NCBI RefSeq assembly: GCF_022682495.2
Contig: NC_071389.1
Coordinates: 14,499,199 to 14,563,198 of the forward strand
Source: Desmodus rotundus
Taxonomy: Eukaryota; Chordata; Mammalia; Chiroptera; Phyllostomidae
Direction: 5' to 3'
Length of the DNA: 64,000 nucleotides
Shown here in pieces: positions 26,276 through 36,290 of the stretch; position 1 is the stretch's first letter; each line of letters starts with the position of its first letter. A program made the position numbers and the translations under genes. The notes under the pieces were generated by a model. It was not told the origin of the DNA, did not search any database, and worked only from the letters and a program-made list of their open reading frames with translations.

Positions 26276-26294
26276 TCTCTAGTGAGATCTCTTT
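26276..26294 (+). repeat. Right target-site duplication of the HAL1 insertion
   Basis: 'tctctagtgagatctcttt' differs from the left copy by a single A for G. Confidence 0.9.
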
Positions 26295-26309
26295 ACCTAA
26301 AACAGCATT

Positions 26310-26515
26310 CGACAGCATTAATATTTATGGAGACTTTGTGAGGCAGCAGGCCTACGGTTTACCTATATTACAGTATTTGACTTTCCCAACAATCCCACGA
26401 GGTGAGTATTAACATGCTCTTTTAACAAGGGAAACTCTGAGAGGTGACACTGCTTGCCTAGGTCACAGCTGATTAGTGACAGGGAGGGGTTTCAGATCTC
26501 GATCTGGTTGTCCTC
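26310..26515 (+). repeat. MIR SINE
   Basis: 'gggaaactctgagaggtgac', 'actgcttgcctaggtcacag' and a degenerate 5' part follow MIR. Confidence 0.6.
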
Positions 26516-28310
26516 AAAACCTGTGGTTTTAAAACTTCTGCTGCTCAGCCTCCAGAAGGTTAAGGTCAGACAAAACTAACATTCCCCTGTCCCTTTCACT
26601 TCCTGACATGCAAATGTCCCAGCATGAAACTCTCATGAATGGCAAGGGGTATGTCAGAGTGCCAGCCTCCTCTTTGGACAGAATTACTAGGTGGAAGCAG
26701 TGGTGCTGGTAAAAGTTTCTCAGGGAGCCTCCCTTAACTCCAACGTTGCTTTGTTTCCAATCCCCAGATAAATCTCCCCAGTAACACTCAATCACTATTT
26801 CATAGAAATCAACTTTGTGCCTTTAATATCTCTTTCCTGATTATATCTTTAGGGCCTTGCACATAGCAGGTACTCAGTGAAGAGTGAGTAACAGACCTTC
26901 AATGTCTGGGGCTCAGCTGAACATAAGTCCAGATGCCCAAAACAATCAGCCACTCACTAAATGTCTACGGAGCTGAACTTGGCATGTGACTCAGCGTTAA
27001 AAGACCTCAGTATCTCTTCTGAAAGTGTAACTTCACGGTCATGCCTCTAACTACAGGTGGGTGTTTATAGTCACGCTTCTTGCATTGACCCTAAAAATAA
27101 CATGTGTAAAACCACCTTACTGTATGAAGATTCACAGCCTCTTCCTCTCCTGCCTAGGCCAGCAAAGGGTCCAGCAAAGTTGGATCAATGGACATTGGAA
27201 AGGGCAGGAGAGGAGGAAAAAGCCAAGAGCTAACTGGGGCTTGGGCACTTGAAGAAGGAAGGAGCAAGTTTAGGCTGTTGTGAATATGAGCTGTATGTAG
27301 AAAGAGGTGGAGAAAATGGATTTTAAAATGTTTTGCTTGGTATTAGGACTGGAATCCATTTGGGTATTTGTTCAAGAGTCTAAAGATTTTAAGTGATTGA
27401 AACTATTGTTGTTTTGAGGGCTGTCTTTCTTGCCATTGTTTTAGAGCACATGTTGGAGGGAGGCAGGTCCCAATACGAGAACAAGAAGGCCCATTTTGAT
27501 ATCTAGCAAGGACAAAAACCCCAAACTGGATGAAGCACAAAAAGGAACTCTAGTCTCACCAGACTGGAAAACTAAAGGTTGGTTGTGGCTATGAAACAGC
27601 TCCAATAGAAAAAAGATTCTGATTGGCCAGTCTTGGGTCACATGCCATTCCTTGAACCAATCAGTGTGGTCAGAGAGACTGGAATATTCTAATTGGCCAG
27701 TCTGGGTAGTATGCCCTCCCCTGGGGTTGGAGGAGTGAATGGAGCATCCTGATTACAACCCCTCCAAAATCTGGAGCAGAAAAAGGGGTGTTCCCCAGAG
27801 GGGATGCTGCTGAGACAAACAGCTCAAGTCCACTACAGAAGGTTAACTTATGAGGGGCGCCCCAAGATCATCCACACCAGCTTCTTACCCTGAGAGTCTC
27901 CCCTCTCCAACATCCTGGGAAGAGGGGATGAGGATGCTGCTTGGAATCCTCCAGTGATGAGTTCCCAATACACTTTGGGGCTCCCCATTCTGTTTCTGAA
28001 CAATTCTAGTTAGAAACATCTCCATTAAATTGACCTACCTTCTTGTATCTTCCCTCAATCTTTTAGCTCTTCCTGTAGGGGCCTCACAGAATAAAACAAG
28101 GCCCTGCTCTCCATGTGAACCTTTCAAATGTTAAGATTTCTGGAGACTTCTTATCTGATGGTAAAGGGGCGACAGACAGTTTCTTGGGGATAAACACAGC
28201 AGGCTGGAAATTAAGTGGCTTGAGTTCCAGCCCTCACTCCGCTTCTCATGCAGAGTAATGGCCACTCTGGGAGAAGGTGTACACTGTTTTCATTCAACAG
28301 ATGAGGATAC
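26516..28310. other. Intergenic sequence, unassigned
   Basis: No gene seen. 27290-27840 looks like an interspersed repeat that I cannot name. It contains a duplicated segment with CCAAT-type cores, 'gattggccagtcttgggtca' (27621-27640) and 'aattggccagtctgggtagt' (27691-27710), about 70 bp apart. Confidence 0.45.
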
Positions 28311-28324
28311 ACTGCCCTCCATTC

Positions 28325-28648
28325 ACGTATGTTCAAATCCTAACTCTCAAAGTGATGGTTTTTTGAGGTGGGACCTCTTGGGGGGTAATAAGGTCATAAG
28401 GGTGGAGCGCTCATGGATGGGATTAGTGCCCCAGTAAGAAAAGACAAGACAGAGATCATTTTTCTTTCGGGTACGTGGTGAACAAGGGGAAGACATCTGC
28501 CATGTGCAAACCAGGAAGAGGGTTCTCAGCAGGAACAGAATCAGCTCACACCTTGATCATGGACTTCCCAACCTCCAGAACTGTGAGACATAAATGTTAA
28601 GTCATCCTGTCTATGGTATTCTGTTACAGCAGCCTGAACTAAGACGGA
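28325..28648 (+). mobile_element. MaLR-type LTR
   Basis: 'aaatcctaactctcaaagtg', 'taataaggtcataagggtgg', 'atggatgggattagtgcccc' and 'cctccagaactgtgagacat' run in the order of MST/MLT1 LTRs, ending 'ctgaactaagac'. Confidence 0.8.
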
Positions 28649-28814
28649 TACTGATGTAAAGGGGCATGCCCAAGGTCACACAATTGGAAATAGGGAAGCT
28701 GGAATTTGCAGCCAATACATCCAAAGCTTTTATTCTTTACCACTTTATGGCCTTGAACCAGTTATGTCCTTCCCCTGGGCCTCAGTTTTCTCCTCTGTAA
28801 CTTGGGAACTGTAG

Positions 28815-28978
28815 TTTGCATTGGAACCACCTGGAGGGTGGGCTGTTAAAACACAGATTGCTGAGGCTCATTCCCAGAGTCCCTGCTTCAGTGTTTCTGG
28901 GGTGAGGTCTGAGGACTTGCAGCTTACAAGTTCCCAGGTGCTGGTGCTCTGGGTTCCACACTTCGAGAATCACAGTAG
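28815..28978 (+). mobile_element. MER5A-like hAT remnant
   Basis: 'ttggaaccacctggagggtg' at the left and 'tccacacttcgagaatcaca' at the right are roughly complementary MER5A-like ends, with 'cagattgctgaggctcattc' between. Confidence 0.6.
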
Positions 28979-29179
28979 TAGTGGATGATTCCAACTCTAA
29001 CATTACCTTTGCATTCAGCTTGGGCTCAGGCCTTTATTCAATGGGGTGTGCTCCCCAGTAAAGTTAATTCAAGGGAAATTCAAGATGCAGGGCAACAGAT
29101 AGGGATAACGAGGAGCAGTAGAGGCCCAGCCAGGTTTGAAGGGAACAGAAAGGACCGGGCTGAGTCATACAGATGTCCT

Positions 29180-29317
29180 AGTTACAGTAATCCACTTGTT
29201 GAGTACCTGCTGTGTGCTAACTGCATTCACTATTTTATCTAATTGTCACAGCCATTCTGTCAGGTAAGTGTCAGTACTCATGTTTTGCCAATGGGAAACT
29301 GAGGTTCAGAGAGGGTG
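29180..29317 (+). repeat. MIR SINE
   Basis: 'ttgttgagtacctgctgtgt', 'tatctaattgtcacagccat' and 'gggaaactgaggttcagaga' follow MIR closely. Confidence 0.75.
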
Positions 29318-30165
29318 AGAAATGGAGCGACTATAGTACAGCTGCTCTGGAAAACTGGAGGTTCCTCAGAAACTTAGACATCAAGTTACCATGTGGCTCA
29401 GCAATTCCACTCCTAGGAATGTATCCGAGAGAACTGAAAACACGTCCACTTGAAAACTGCACCTGAATGTTCCTTACAGCATTATTTATTACAGTCAAGA
29501 AGTGGAAGCAGCTTGCCTTGGCCAGATGGCTCATTTGGTTGGAGCATTGTCCCGTACACCAAAAAGGCTATGGGTTCGATTCCCAGTCCGGGCACATACC
29601 TAGGTTATGGGTTCGATTCATAGGTCAGGGTGCCTACGGGAGGCAACTGATCGATATCTCTCTCTCAAATCAATAAGCATATCCTCAGGTGAGGATTTAA
29701 AAAAAGGTGGAAGGAGCCCCGCTTTCCCCCAACTGGTGAATGGATAAACAAAATGTGGTGCATCCATGCAGTGGAACAATGTTCAGCAACAAGTTCAGCA
29801 ATAAAAGGAATGAAGTACGGATACTTGCCGCAGCGCGGATGAACTTGGAAAACATTATATTAAGTGAAAGAAGCCCGTCACAAAAGACCACAGATTGTAC
29901 GATTCCGTTTATAGGAAGGGTCCGAAATGTGCACATCTGCAGACATTAAGTGTGCTGCGGTTGCCAGGGGCTGGGGGGGGGGCGGGGGAAGGAAGTGTAG
30001 GTGTGACTGCTAGTGGGTACGGGGTTTCTTTCCCAGGTGATGAAAATGTTCTGGAATTAGATAGTGATGATAGTTGCATGACTCTGTGAATATATTAAGC
30101 ACTGTACACGTCTAAAGAGCCACTTTTATGGTGAGTAGATTTTATCTAAATTAAGAGGAATTGGG
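29318..30165 (+). mobile_element. Old L1 3' fragment (ORF2 end and 3' UTR), split by a VES
   Basis: 'tactacagctgctctggaaaa'-like start, 'atgtggctcagcaattccac', 'gaatggataaacaaaatgtg', 'attatattaagtgaaagaag' and 'ggttgccaggggctgggggg' are hallmarks of L1M ORF2 ends. Frames are broken. The VES copy at 29513-29703 interrupts it. Confidence 0.85.
29513..29703 (+). mobile_element. VES SINE inside an L1 fragment
   Basis: Head 'cttggccagatggctcattt', 'gggttcgattcccagtccgg', 'ggaggcaactgatcgatatc' and an A tail. Flanks 'agtggaagcagc' and 'aggtggaaggagc' look like an aged target-site duplication. Confidence 0.92.
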
Positions 30166-30780
30166 AGGAAATTCCTAAGAGCACAAAGAGAGACAGGTGG
30201 GGCTGGGACTTGAACCCAGGAGCACAGCAGCCTGGAAAGAGCCCAAAGTGAAGACCTTCCTTAGCTCTGCCCTTAATGTTGCTCAAGCCCCCTCCTTCCC
30301 CTCTGGCCTCAGCTTCCCCTGCTGCTCTTTGGGCCCTGCCCTTAGGATACGGGTGGGGGAGCAAGGAGGCGGGAGCCCTGAGAAGAGGAGAGGCGAGGCT
30401 GTCGTCAGCCAAGAACCACCTCTCCCTTTCCGGTAGGAACAGCCAGGCGCTTTCCAAACCTGCCTCTGTCTGCTTCTTTCAGGCCTGGGAAGGCACTTGA
30501 CAGCGGTTCCCAGGTATGCTGGCCGCAGGGCATGCAGGGGCAAACACCTACGTGCCAAGACCCTGAGACTTGGCCCAGGGCCCGAAGGCCCGCCCGCTAC
30601 TTCTGGGAAAGCGGAGGGGGCGGTGCGCGAACCTGCGACTGGCGGCCTCTGTTGCCCGCTGCAGTTTTCCATCTCAGTGGCATCCTGCGTTCCTTTTGGC
30701 CTGTCCTTGTCCTCCTGGGCCTGTGCACTACATCGCTCTGGGGGGCTCCTCCTGCCCTCCCTCCCCCTCTCCTTTCTTTT
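30166..30780. other. Intergenic sequence, moderately G+C-rich
   Basis: Overlapping open frames occur on both strands but none shows a recognisable domain or splice structure. Nothing else is assigned. Confidence 0.4.
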
Positions 30781-31105
30781 TATTCTTTCTCTTTAATAGC
30801 AGATTCACCATACAGCCCCCATTATTTTTCCCGCCCCCCACCCCACCCCGTAACTGTCATTCGTTCGGGGGTGATTTTTCCAACCCTTTTTGTGGGGGGG
30901 GGCACAGAAGATATGTGACACTATGTGTCTCTCAGTGTGGTTCTTACATAAACTGTTTCCCACGCTATCATTCTGTAACCTGCTGCTGGCATTTTCCACT
31001 CAACAAAACTCCGTGGAAAGCTTTCCACATCCCTTCGGTTCAGATGGGCCCTGTTTTATTTAACCACTCTGCGTTGATGGGTATTTAGAAGGGTTTAACA
31101 TTTTC
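30781..31105 (+). mobile_element. Old L1 3' UTR fragment
   Basis: 'gcagattcaccatacagccc', 'aaactccgtggaaagctttc', 'tatttaaccactctgcgttg' and 'atgggtatttagaagggttt' match L1M 3' ends. It seems to continue into the unusual G+C-rich block that follows. Confidence 0.65.
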
Positions 31106-31266
31106 GCGATGACAGCAGCGCCGCAGTGATCGCCCGCGTCCACCACGTGCACGGCCCGGGTGGGTCCGGGGCAGACAACGCGGAGACGGGCTCGCCGGTC
31201 ACGGGGCGCGTGCATCAGAACACAGACGTTACAGGCCGCGAACGCCGCCGCCTCGGGACCGGCCGT
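31106..31266. other. CpG-dense block in L1-derived sequence
   Basis: About 160 bp are very rich in CpG, between A/T-rich neighbours. The pattern ('gacagcagcgccgcagtga' and later 'ggtcacggggcgcgtgcat') can be laid over the normally A/T-rich L1M 3' UTR motif. No promoter or gene is attached. Confidence 0.6.
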
Positions 31267-31419
31267 AAGATTAAGACACAATCTTCAATGAGTAAACACA
31301 TCCCTCAGCTGTGTGGCCTTCCTGGTCACACGTGTGTGGAGTTTCTGAAGGGCAGCGGAGATGACTGCCAGGCACTGCGCGACCTCTACGCAGACCAGTG
31401 AACAGTAGACCAGTGAACG

Positions 31420-33541
31420 GTAGGAATGCATGGCTCCTCCACCACGAAGCCCCGGTTAGAGCGGTTCACCCGGACACAGAAGCGTTGAATTGAAATCTGC
31501 AGAGCGCTGTGCAAGAGATCTGACCGGGCTGGGAAATCCTCAGTGCACTTCCTTTCTGCTGCCTCAGTGTTCCCGGACTGAAGAATTGCTGCTTCCTCTT
31601 AGGAGGTTCATTCCACTTCCCATCACTCCCAACGCCATACTCAGAGCACTGAGAATTTCAAGTGGAGCGGACCGAAGTAGACTCAGGTCTCTACATCATT
31701 TCTGTATTCAATTTTTAACTTCTTTCATACCCCCACTGAACATTTTTTAACCAAATTAACATGGCTCGAATGAACCGCCCAGCTCCTGTGGAAGTCACAC
31801 GCAAGAACATGAGATTTCTTCTTACATGCAACCCAACCACAGCGACCTTAAACAAACTCATAGAGGAACTTAAGAAATGCGGAGTTATCATCACAAGAGT
31901 ATGCGAAGTGACTTATGACACCACTCTCGTGGAGAAAGGAAGGCACCCAGGTTCTCGACGGGCCTTCTGGCGATGGTGCGCCACCGGCCAAGCAGATCGT
32001 TGGTGACTGGCTGAGTCTCGGGAAAACTGGGTTTCGTGGAGGCCCTGGTTGTTGTTCGCCGTGTTGCAGGCCTTGGCAGCGCTGCGGTGCTCGTTGCCCT
32101 AGCACTAACTGCAGGTGGAATGAAATATGAAGACAAAAAGCGGCGTGGAGCTGTTAACGGCAAGCAACTTGTGTGTTTGGAGAAGTCGCGTGCTGAAATG
32201 CGGCCGCGCTTCAGAGGCTCCGGTGGTCACAGAAGCAGCTGTTGCATTCAGTAAAGCGGGTGCCTGATGCCATGGCCCCGGAAGTGGGACTTGAAATGGG
32301 ACCCGATTTGTCCTTCATATTAGCCAACATATTGGCGTAGTGAATGTCTAATGAAGCTTCCACAGGAGTATGGAAAGCAGCTTTACCAGGCCATGAGCTT
32401 GACAGAATTGCAGCCTCTATGTTTGGGTTTCGGTCCCCCTATTTGGACACTTAGCAAAAGATTCTCACTGTTCAGCTTTCAAACGTGCTTAGCATTTGTG
32501 CCCAGTGACTTTTCCTGAAATCGTGCAGTATTCAGTTATCTCTTTATATCTATTCCCATGCCAGAATCCTATCAATATATAAGAGATTCAGAAAGATTAG
32601 GTGCCAAAATGTCCAGCACAATCTCTGTGTATTTTTAGTAGCACACAGACCTAAAATCCCAGGACCTATGAACACTCTGGACCTTATGTGGTTTATGCCT
32701 TCGGTCATTCCAAACAGAGAAAGTAGGGCCCGTGTGGTTATTTGCCTGCTCGCTTTATGTTTGCACCTCCCCCATTCGTACGAGTACACATCAGGTTTGC
32801 TCAACATTTTTATTTTTATACCAAGTCTTAGTGATTATGTAATGTCTTTCTATGAATCTCATTTCGTGCTGTTATGGAAGGCCTCCATTTTGAAAATCGA
32901 CGTCATAAATAAGCACGAGTCTTTAATGTCTGCAGACAAAGTCTTAGTTAATTTTAATGTTCGCACTTGGCGTGCAACCTACAGGGAAGGCCTGAGAAAA
33001 GACTGGGAGGGGCTATTAAGTACTTGTAGTGAAATACTGCCTTTGTCTTGTGTGGAACATGTAGAATATGCTCTTTAGTAAATACTTTTTAAAGGTACAG
33101 GTAGAGATGCTTTGTTGTAGCTAAAACAATTCTTAATCATAGAAATTCTTAAATTCTTACATTTCTTTTCATACATTCTGAAGTTGTTTACCAACTTATT
33201 TTTGTTTGAAGTGTGATTTTTTTTTTTACTTCCCACCCTCTCTTGCAAAGCAGAAGACGTGGGTTGGTGCTAATGAGTTGAACAGACATCTCATATTTTA
33301 TATGCCTTTTGAGCTGTGTAACTTAATATTTGGGTACTTGGTAATTTGTTTTATTATGTAATTGATAAAATGGTGGTGTGTATTAATGTTAGTTCAACCG
33401 TATATTTACACTCTCTGGGAATGTGTGGTTATAGTTCTGTGGGAGAAATAATTTGTTAGTGTTCAGCAGCTTGTAACAAATCCAGTGCAAAAGCTTAAAC
33501 ATCTAAATAAATGATGAAATGCATTTATCATAAAAAAATAA
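31420..33541 (+). pseudogene. PTP4A1: Processed PTP4A1 pseudogene with UTRs
   Basis: An intronless copy of PTP4A1 (PRL-1), a prenylated dual-specificity phosphatase. The ATG at 31761 starts '[13 protein letters not shown]', and the N-terminal extension 'MAR' favours PTP4A1 over PTP4A2. The coding part ends at 32254 with the prenylation box CCIQ intact. It is broken: a frame change near 31935, an 8-nt loss before the catalytic loop, and a deletion near 32135 removing about six to seven codons of the 'AVQFIRQ' region. The catalytic Cys reads Arg (cgt) and the P-loop Arg reads Ser. A long 3' UTR follows, with AATAAA at 33506-33511 and an A-rich tail to about 33541. The 5' limit is uncertain. Confidence 0.93.
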
Positions 33542-33544
33542 AGA

Positions 33545-34125
33545 CGGATATTACAAATTGCTCTCCGCGGTGGCTGGACCAATCTAATTCCCACCAGTAG
33601 TATACCTGAGTATATCTTTTCCTCCACACCCTTAGCAAACGTCGATCCTGTCACACTTATTATTATTATTTTTCTGCCAATAGCATTTTTCTCACTGTTG
33701 TGTTGATTTGCAGGGAGTTTCCTGGAAGTTGAGGGTGCGGGCATGGAGGAAGAACTCAGGAACTGGGGTTAGGTGGTGTGAACACTAAACCCACTCTGCC
33801 ACCAGCTGCTGTGTGTCCTTGGGCACATTTAGTCGCCTCTCTGGCCCTGGGCCCCCTCATATACATGCTCTCTCTGCAGCCTCTGTTCCTCTCTGCCTGA
33901 GAATCTTGGTCATGAGCTTTCTTTGGGGTTCCCTGTTTCCTTGTCTCTGAGATCTAAGGTTTCTCAGTCCCTGAGGGGCCCTTCCTTCCTGCTCTGCCCC
34001 CTGCAGGACTCCGAAGTGCCTGGGTGAGCCGTGGTGTCCCGACTCAGCTCACCCACTGCTCCCTGAATGTTTTCCAAGGGACAGGGTGACATCGGACAAC
34101 TCACAGTGGGGGGCCTGGGGGGCAC
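33545..34125. other. Intergenic sequence
   Basis: 33545-33720 resembles the diverged L1 3' end seen elsewhere in the window ('aattcccaccagtagtatac'). The rest appears unique, with a faint MIR-like tract near 33760-33830. No gene. Confidence 0.4.
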
Positions 34126-34129
34126 CAGA

Positions 34130-34400
34130 TGGAAAGGACTTTAATATTTTTTTCCTTTATAAAACTTTAGAAAAGCGAAATGTGCTCAGTATAGAAGTTT
34201 GGAAAATAGAAAATTATAAAGAAAACAAAAATAAAACATATCCTACTCCCCAGAGAGAATCATTGCTGCCCATGTGTGTGTCTGTCTTTGGTGGACGGGT
34301 ACATAGACAGTACTTTTATGAGCATTTTTTGTACTAATTTTTCACTAAGCATTATATCATGAACATGTCATTTAAAATCTTTTTTGAAATCTTGATTTTT
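34130..34400 (+). mobile_element. Old L1 3' UTR fragment
   Basis: 'gaaaatagaaaattataaag', 'ttttcactaagcattatatc' and 'atgaacatgtcatttaaaat' match L1M 3' UTR motifs. Confidence 0.65.
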
Positions 34401-35088
34401 AAATGAGTGCTTTCAGGAAAGCTGTACCAATTTGGTTTCCCTTGAGGTGTGGATGGGTACGCTCTGAAAGTGGCATGGCCCTCACCTACCTGGACACTCT
34501 TTGGTCTCTGACGGATGGAAGATGCAGGCTGAGAGGCAGCTCCTTTAAGAGGTGGTCAGAGCGTTCCCAGTTACCCAGTTCCACTTAAAGCCCACCCCTC
34601 ACGCAAAAGCTTTCTTAGATCATCCGTTGCGTTTCATAAGAGTGAACACCAGAGGGCACCACACACCAGAGAAAAGTGACTGACTGTGAGACCTTTCATT
34701 GAACCAAGACGTTTCCTGGTCTCTCTAAGGAAATGTTCTCTTTCGGCTTCCTTGACATCTCCCTTACCTGACCTCTTGCAGCCTCTGGGGCGGGGGGAGT
34801 GGGGGAACCTTCAGATGTGCCGGCAGGGAGCTCTGGGAGTCAGAGGGGCATGTCTGGGAGGGCCAAGGCAGTGCGCAGCACAGTGGTAAGAGCCCTGGAT
34901 GCAGCTTCCCCTCGGTATGCCTTTGGGCCAGTTACATCACTGTTCTGAGCCTCAATGTTTCTTATCTGTCAAATTGGGGGTGACGATTCCCTGCCCCTCT
35001 TTACTGTGTGTGCATGATTTACGCAAAAGTACTTTGAAAACCACGCTGACCTGTGGGCTCTGCCCGCAGAGTGGACAGTAGAGTGTAA
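34401..35088. other. Intergenic sequence
   Basis: A reverse MIR-like stretch is visible at about 34880-35000 ('tgggccagttacatcactgt', 'gcctcaatgtttcttatctg'). Nothing else is recognised. Confidence 0.4.
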
Positions 35089-35281
35089 GCAGGGGTGTCC
35101 AGCCCGTGGGCTGCATGCCACCCAGGACAGCTATGAGTGCGCCTGACACACACTCGTAAATTTACTTAAAACCTCTTTTTTGCTCATCACTTTTCATTAG
35201 TGTTTGTGTGTTTAATGTGTGGCTCAGGACAAGTCTTCCCCCAGTGTGGCCCAGAGGCGCCGAAATGTTGGACACCCCTGG
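35089..35281. mobile_element. hAT-type MITE with perfect 12-bp inverted ends
   Basis: It begins 'caggggtgtccagcccgtgg' and ends 'atgttggacacccctg'; caggggtgtcca/tggacacccctg are perfect complements. The interior 'taaatttacttaaaacctct' and 'tgtggctcaggacaagtctt' is typical of a widespread mammalian hAT non-autonomous family. Confidence 0.85.
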
Positions 35282-35349
35282 GAGCGTCGGGTGCAAGTAG
35301 CAAGCGGGGCTGGCTAGGCGGTGGCAGCTGTGGGGGTGATGGGCAGTAG

Positions 35350-35590
35350 TTGGACTCGGGATATATTTGGAAGGTAGAACCCATGAGCCTTGTTGAAACC
35401 TTGCGTGTGAGGTGTCAGAGGAACAGGGGTCAAGGAGGATACCAAGGCTTTGGCGTGAGCCCATGGGGATCAGTGGCGCCTGGTGCTTCGTGGGGAAGAG
35501 GGCAGGAGGATGGCTGGAGAGGTGTTGTCACATCTGGACACGAGAAGTTGGAGGTGCTGTTCAGGTCACTGAGTGAGTGAAGACAGAAGT
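35350..35590 (+). repeat. Old interspersed repeat, family not assigned
   Basis: 'cgggatatatttggaaggta', 'gtcaaggaggataccaaggc' and 'gtcactgagtgagtgaagac' correspond to another part of the repeat also seen at 10540-11110 and 44530-45110. Confidence 0.45.
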
Positions 35591-35642
35591 CAGAAGACTG
35601 AGCTTGATCCTTTTCCTGGGGGGACCATACAGCACCCCCTAG

Positions 35643-35868
35643 AGCAGGGGTGTCAGACTCATGCCCCCCGGGGCCACAGCAGCCTCGCGGTGGCCTTCAA
35701 AGGGCCGAATGTAACTTAGGACTGTATAAATGTAACTACTCCTGAACTAGGGGCAAGGAGTGTGGCTCTGCCGCCGGGTAGAAACAAGGTGCGGGGCTGG
35801 ATAAAGCAAGGAAGAGGGCGGGATTCGGCCCGCGGGCCTTGTGTCTGCCACCTGTGCACTAGATAGTA
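35643..35868. mobile_element. hAT-type MITE, second
   Basis: Begins 'gcaggggtgtcagactcatg' and ends 'ccttgtgtctgccacctgtg', imperfect inverted ends. Interior 'cttcaaagggccgaatgtaa', 'gccgccgggtagaaacaagg' and 'gattcggcccgcgggccttg'. Different family from the copy at 35089-35281 despite similar tips. Confidence 0.7.
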
Positions 35869-36064
35869 GGCTGGACTAGGTCACAGAGGGGAACGTGCCG
35901 GGCGTGCACGCTGATGACCTTCCAGCGGCCCTGGAAGGCACCATTAGTTCATCACGGCACTCAGGATCCTTCTCAACCCAAACCTCTCGGCAGCCACCAC
36001 CAACCACCTGCCATGACACAAAGGTGAAAACTCTCCAGCATCCTTCGACCCAGCGGATGCCTGA

Positions 36065-36290
36065 GAGTTAAAACCACGGGCCTCTGAGTCAGAGAGACCT
36101 GGGCTGGAAAGCTAATCTCGCTACAAACTAATCTGAGACCTCAGAAAAAAGAATTTATCCTCATTGTCTCACCTGAAAAATTGGTTTAATAATAGCTCCT
36201 ATCTCATAGGGTCATTTGTGAAGATTAAATGAAATGATCCAAGAAAAGTATGTAGCACAGTGCCTGGGACACAGCATGTTCTTTATAAAA
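36065..36290 (-). repeat. MIR SINE (reverse)
   Basis: 'accacgggcctctgagtcag', 'ggtcatttgtgaagattaaa' and 'gtagcacagtgcctgggaca' give the inverse MIR order. Confidence 0.78.

Noticed and set aside
31761..32254. Functional PTP4A1 gene
   Set aside because: Frameshifts, loss of the catalytic cysteine and arginine, and lack of introns show a processed pseudogene.
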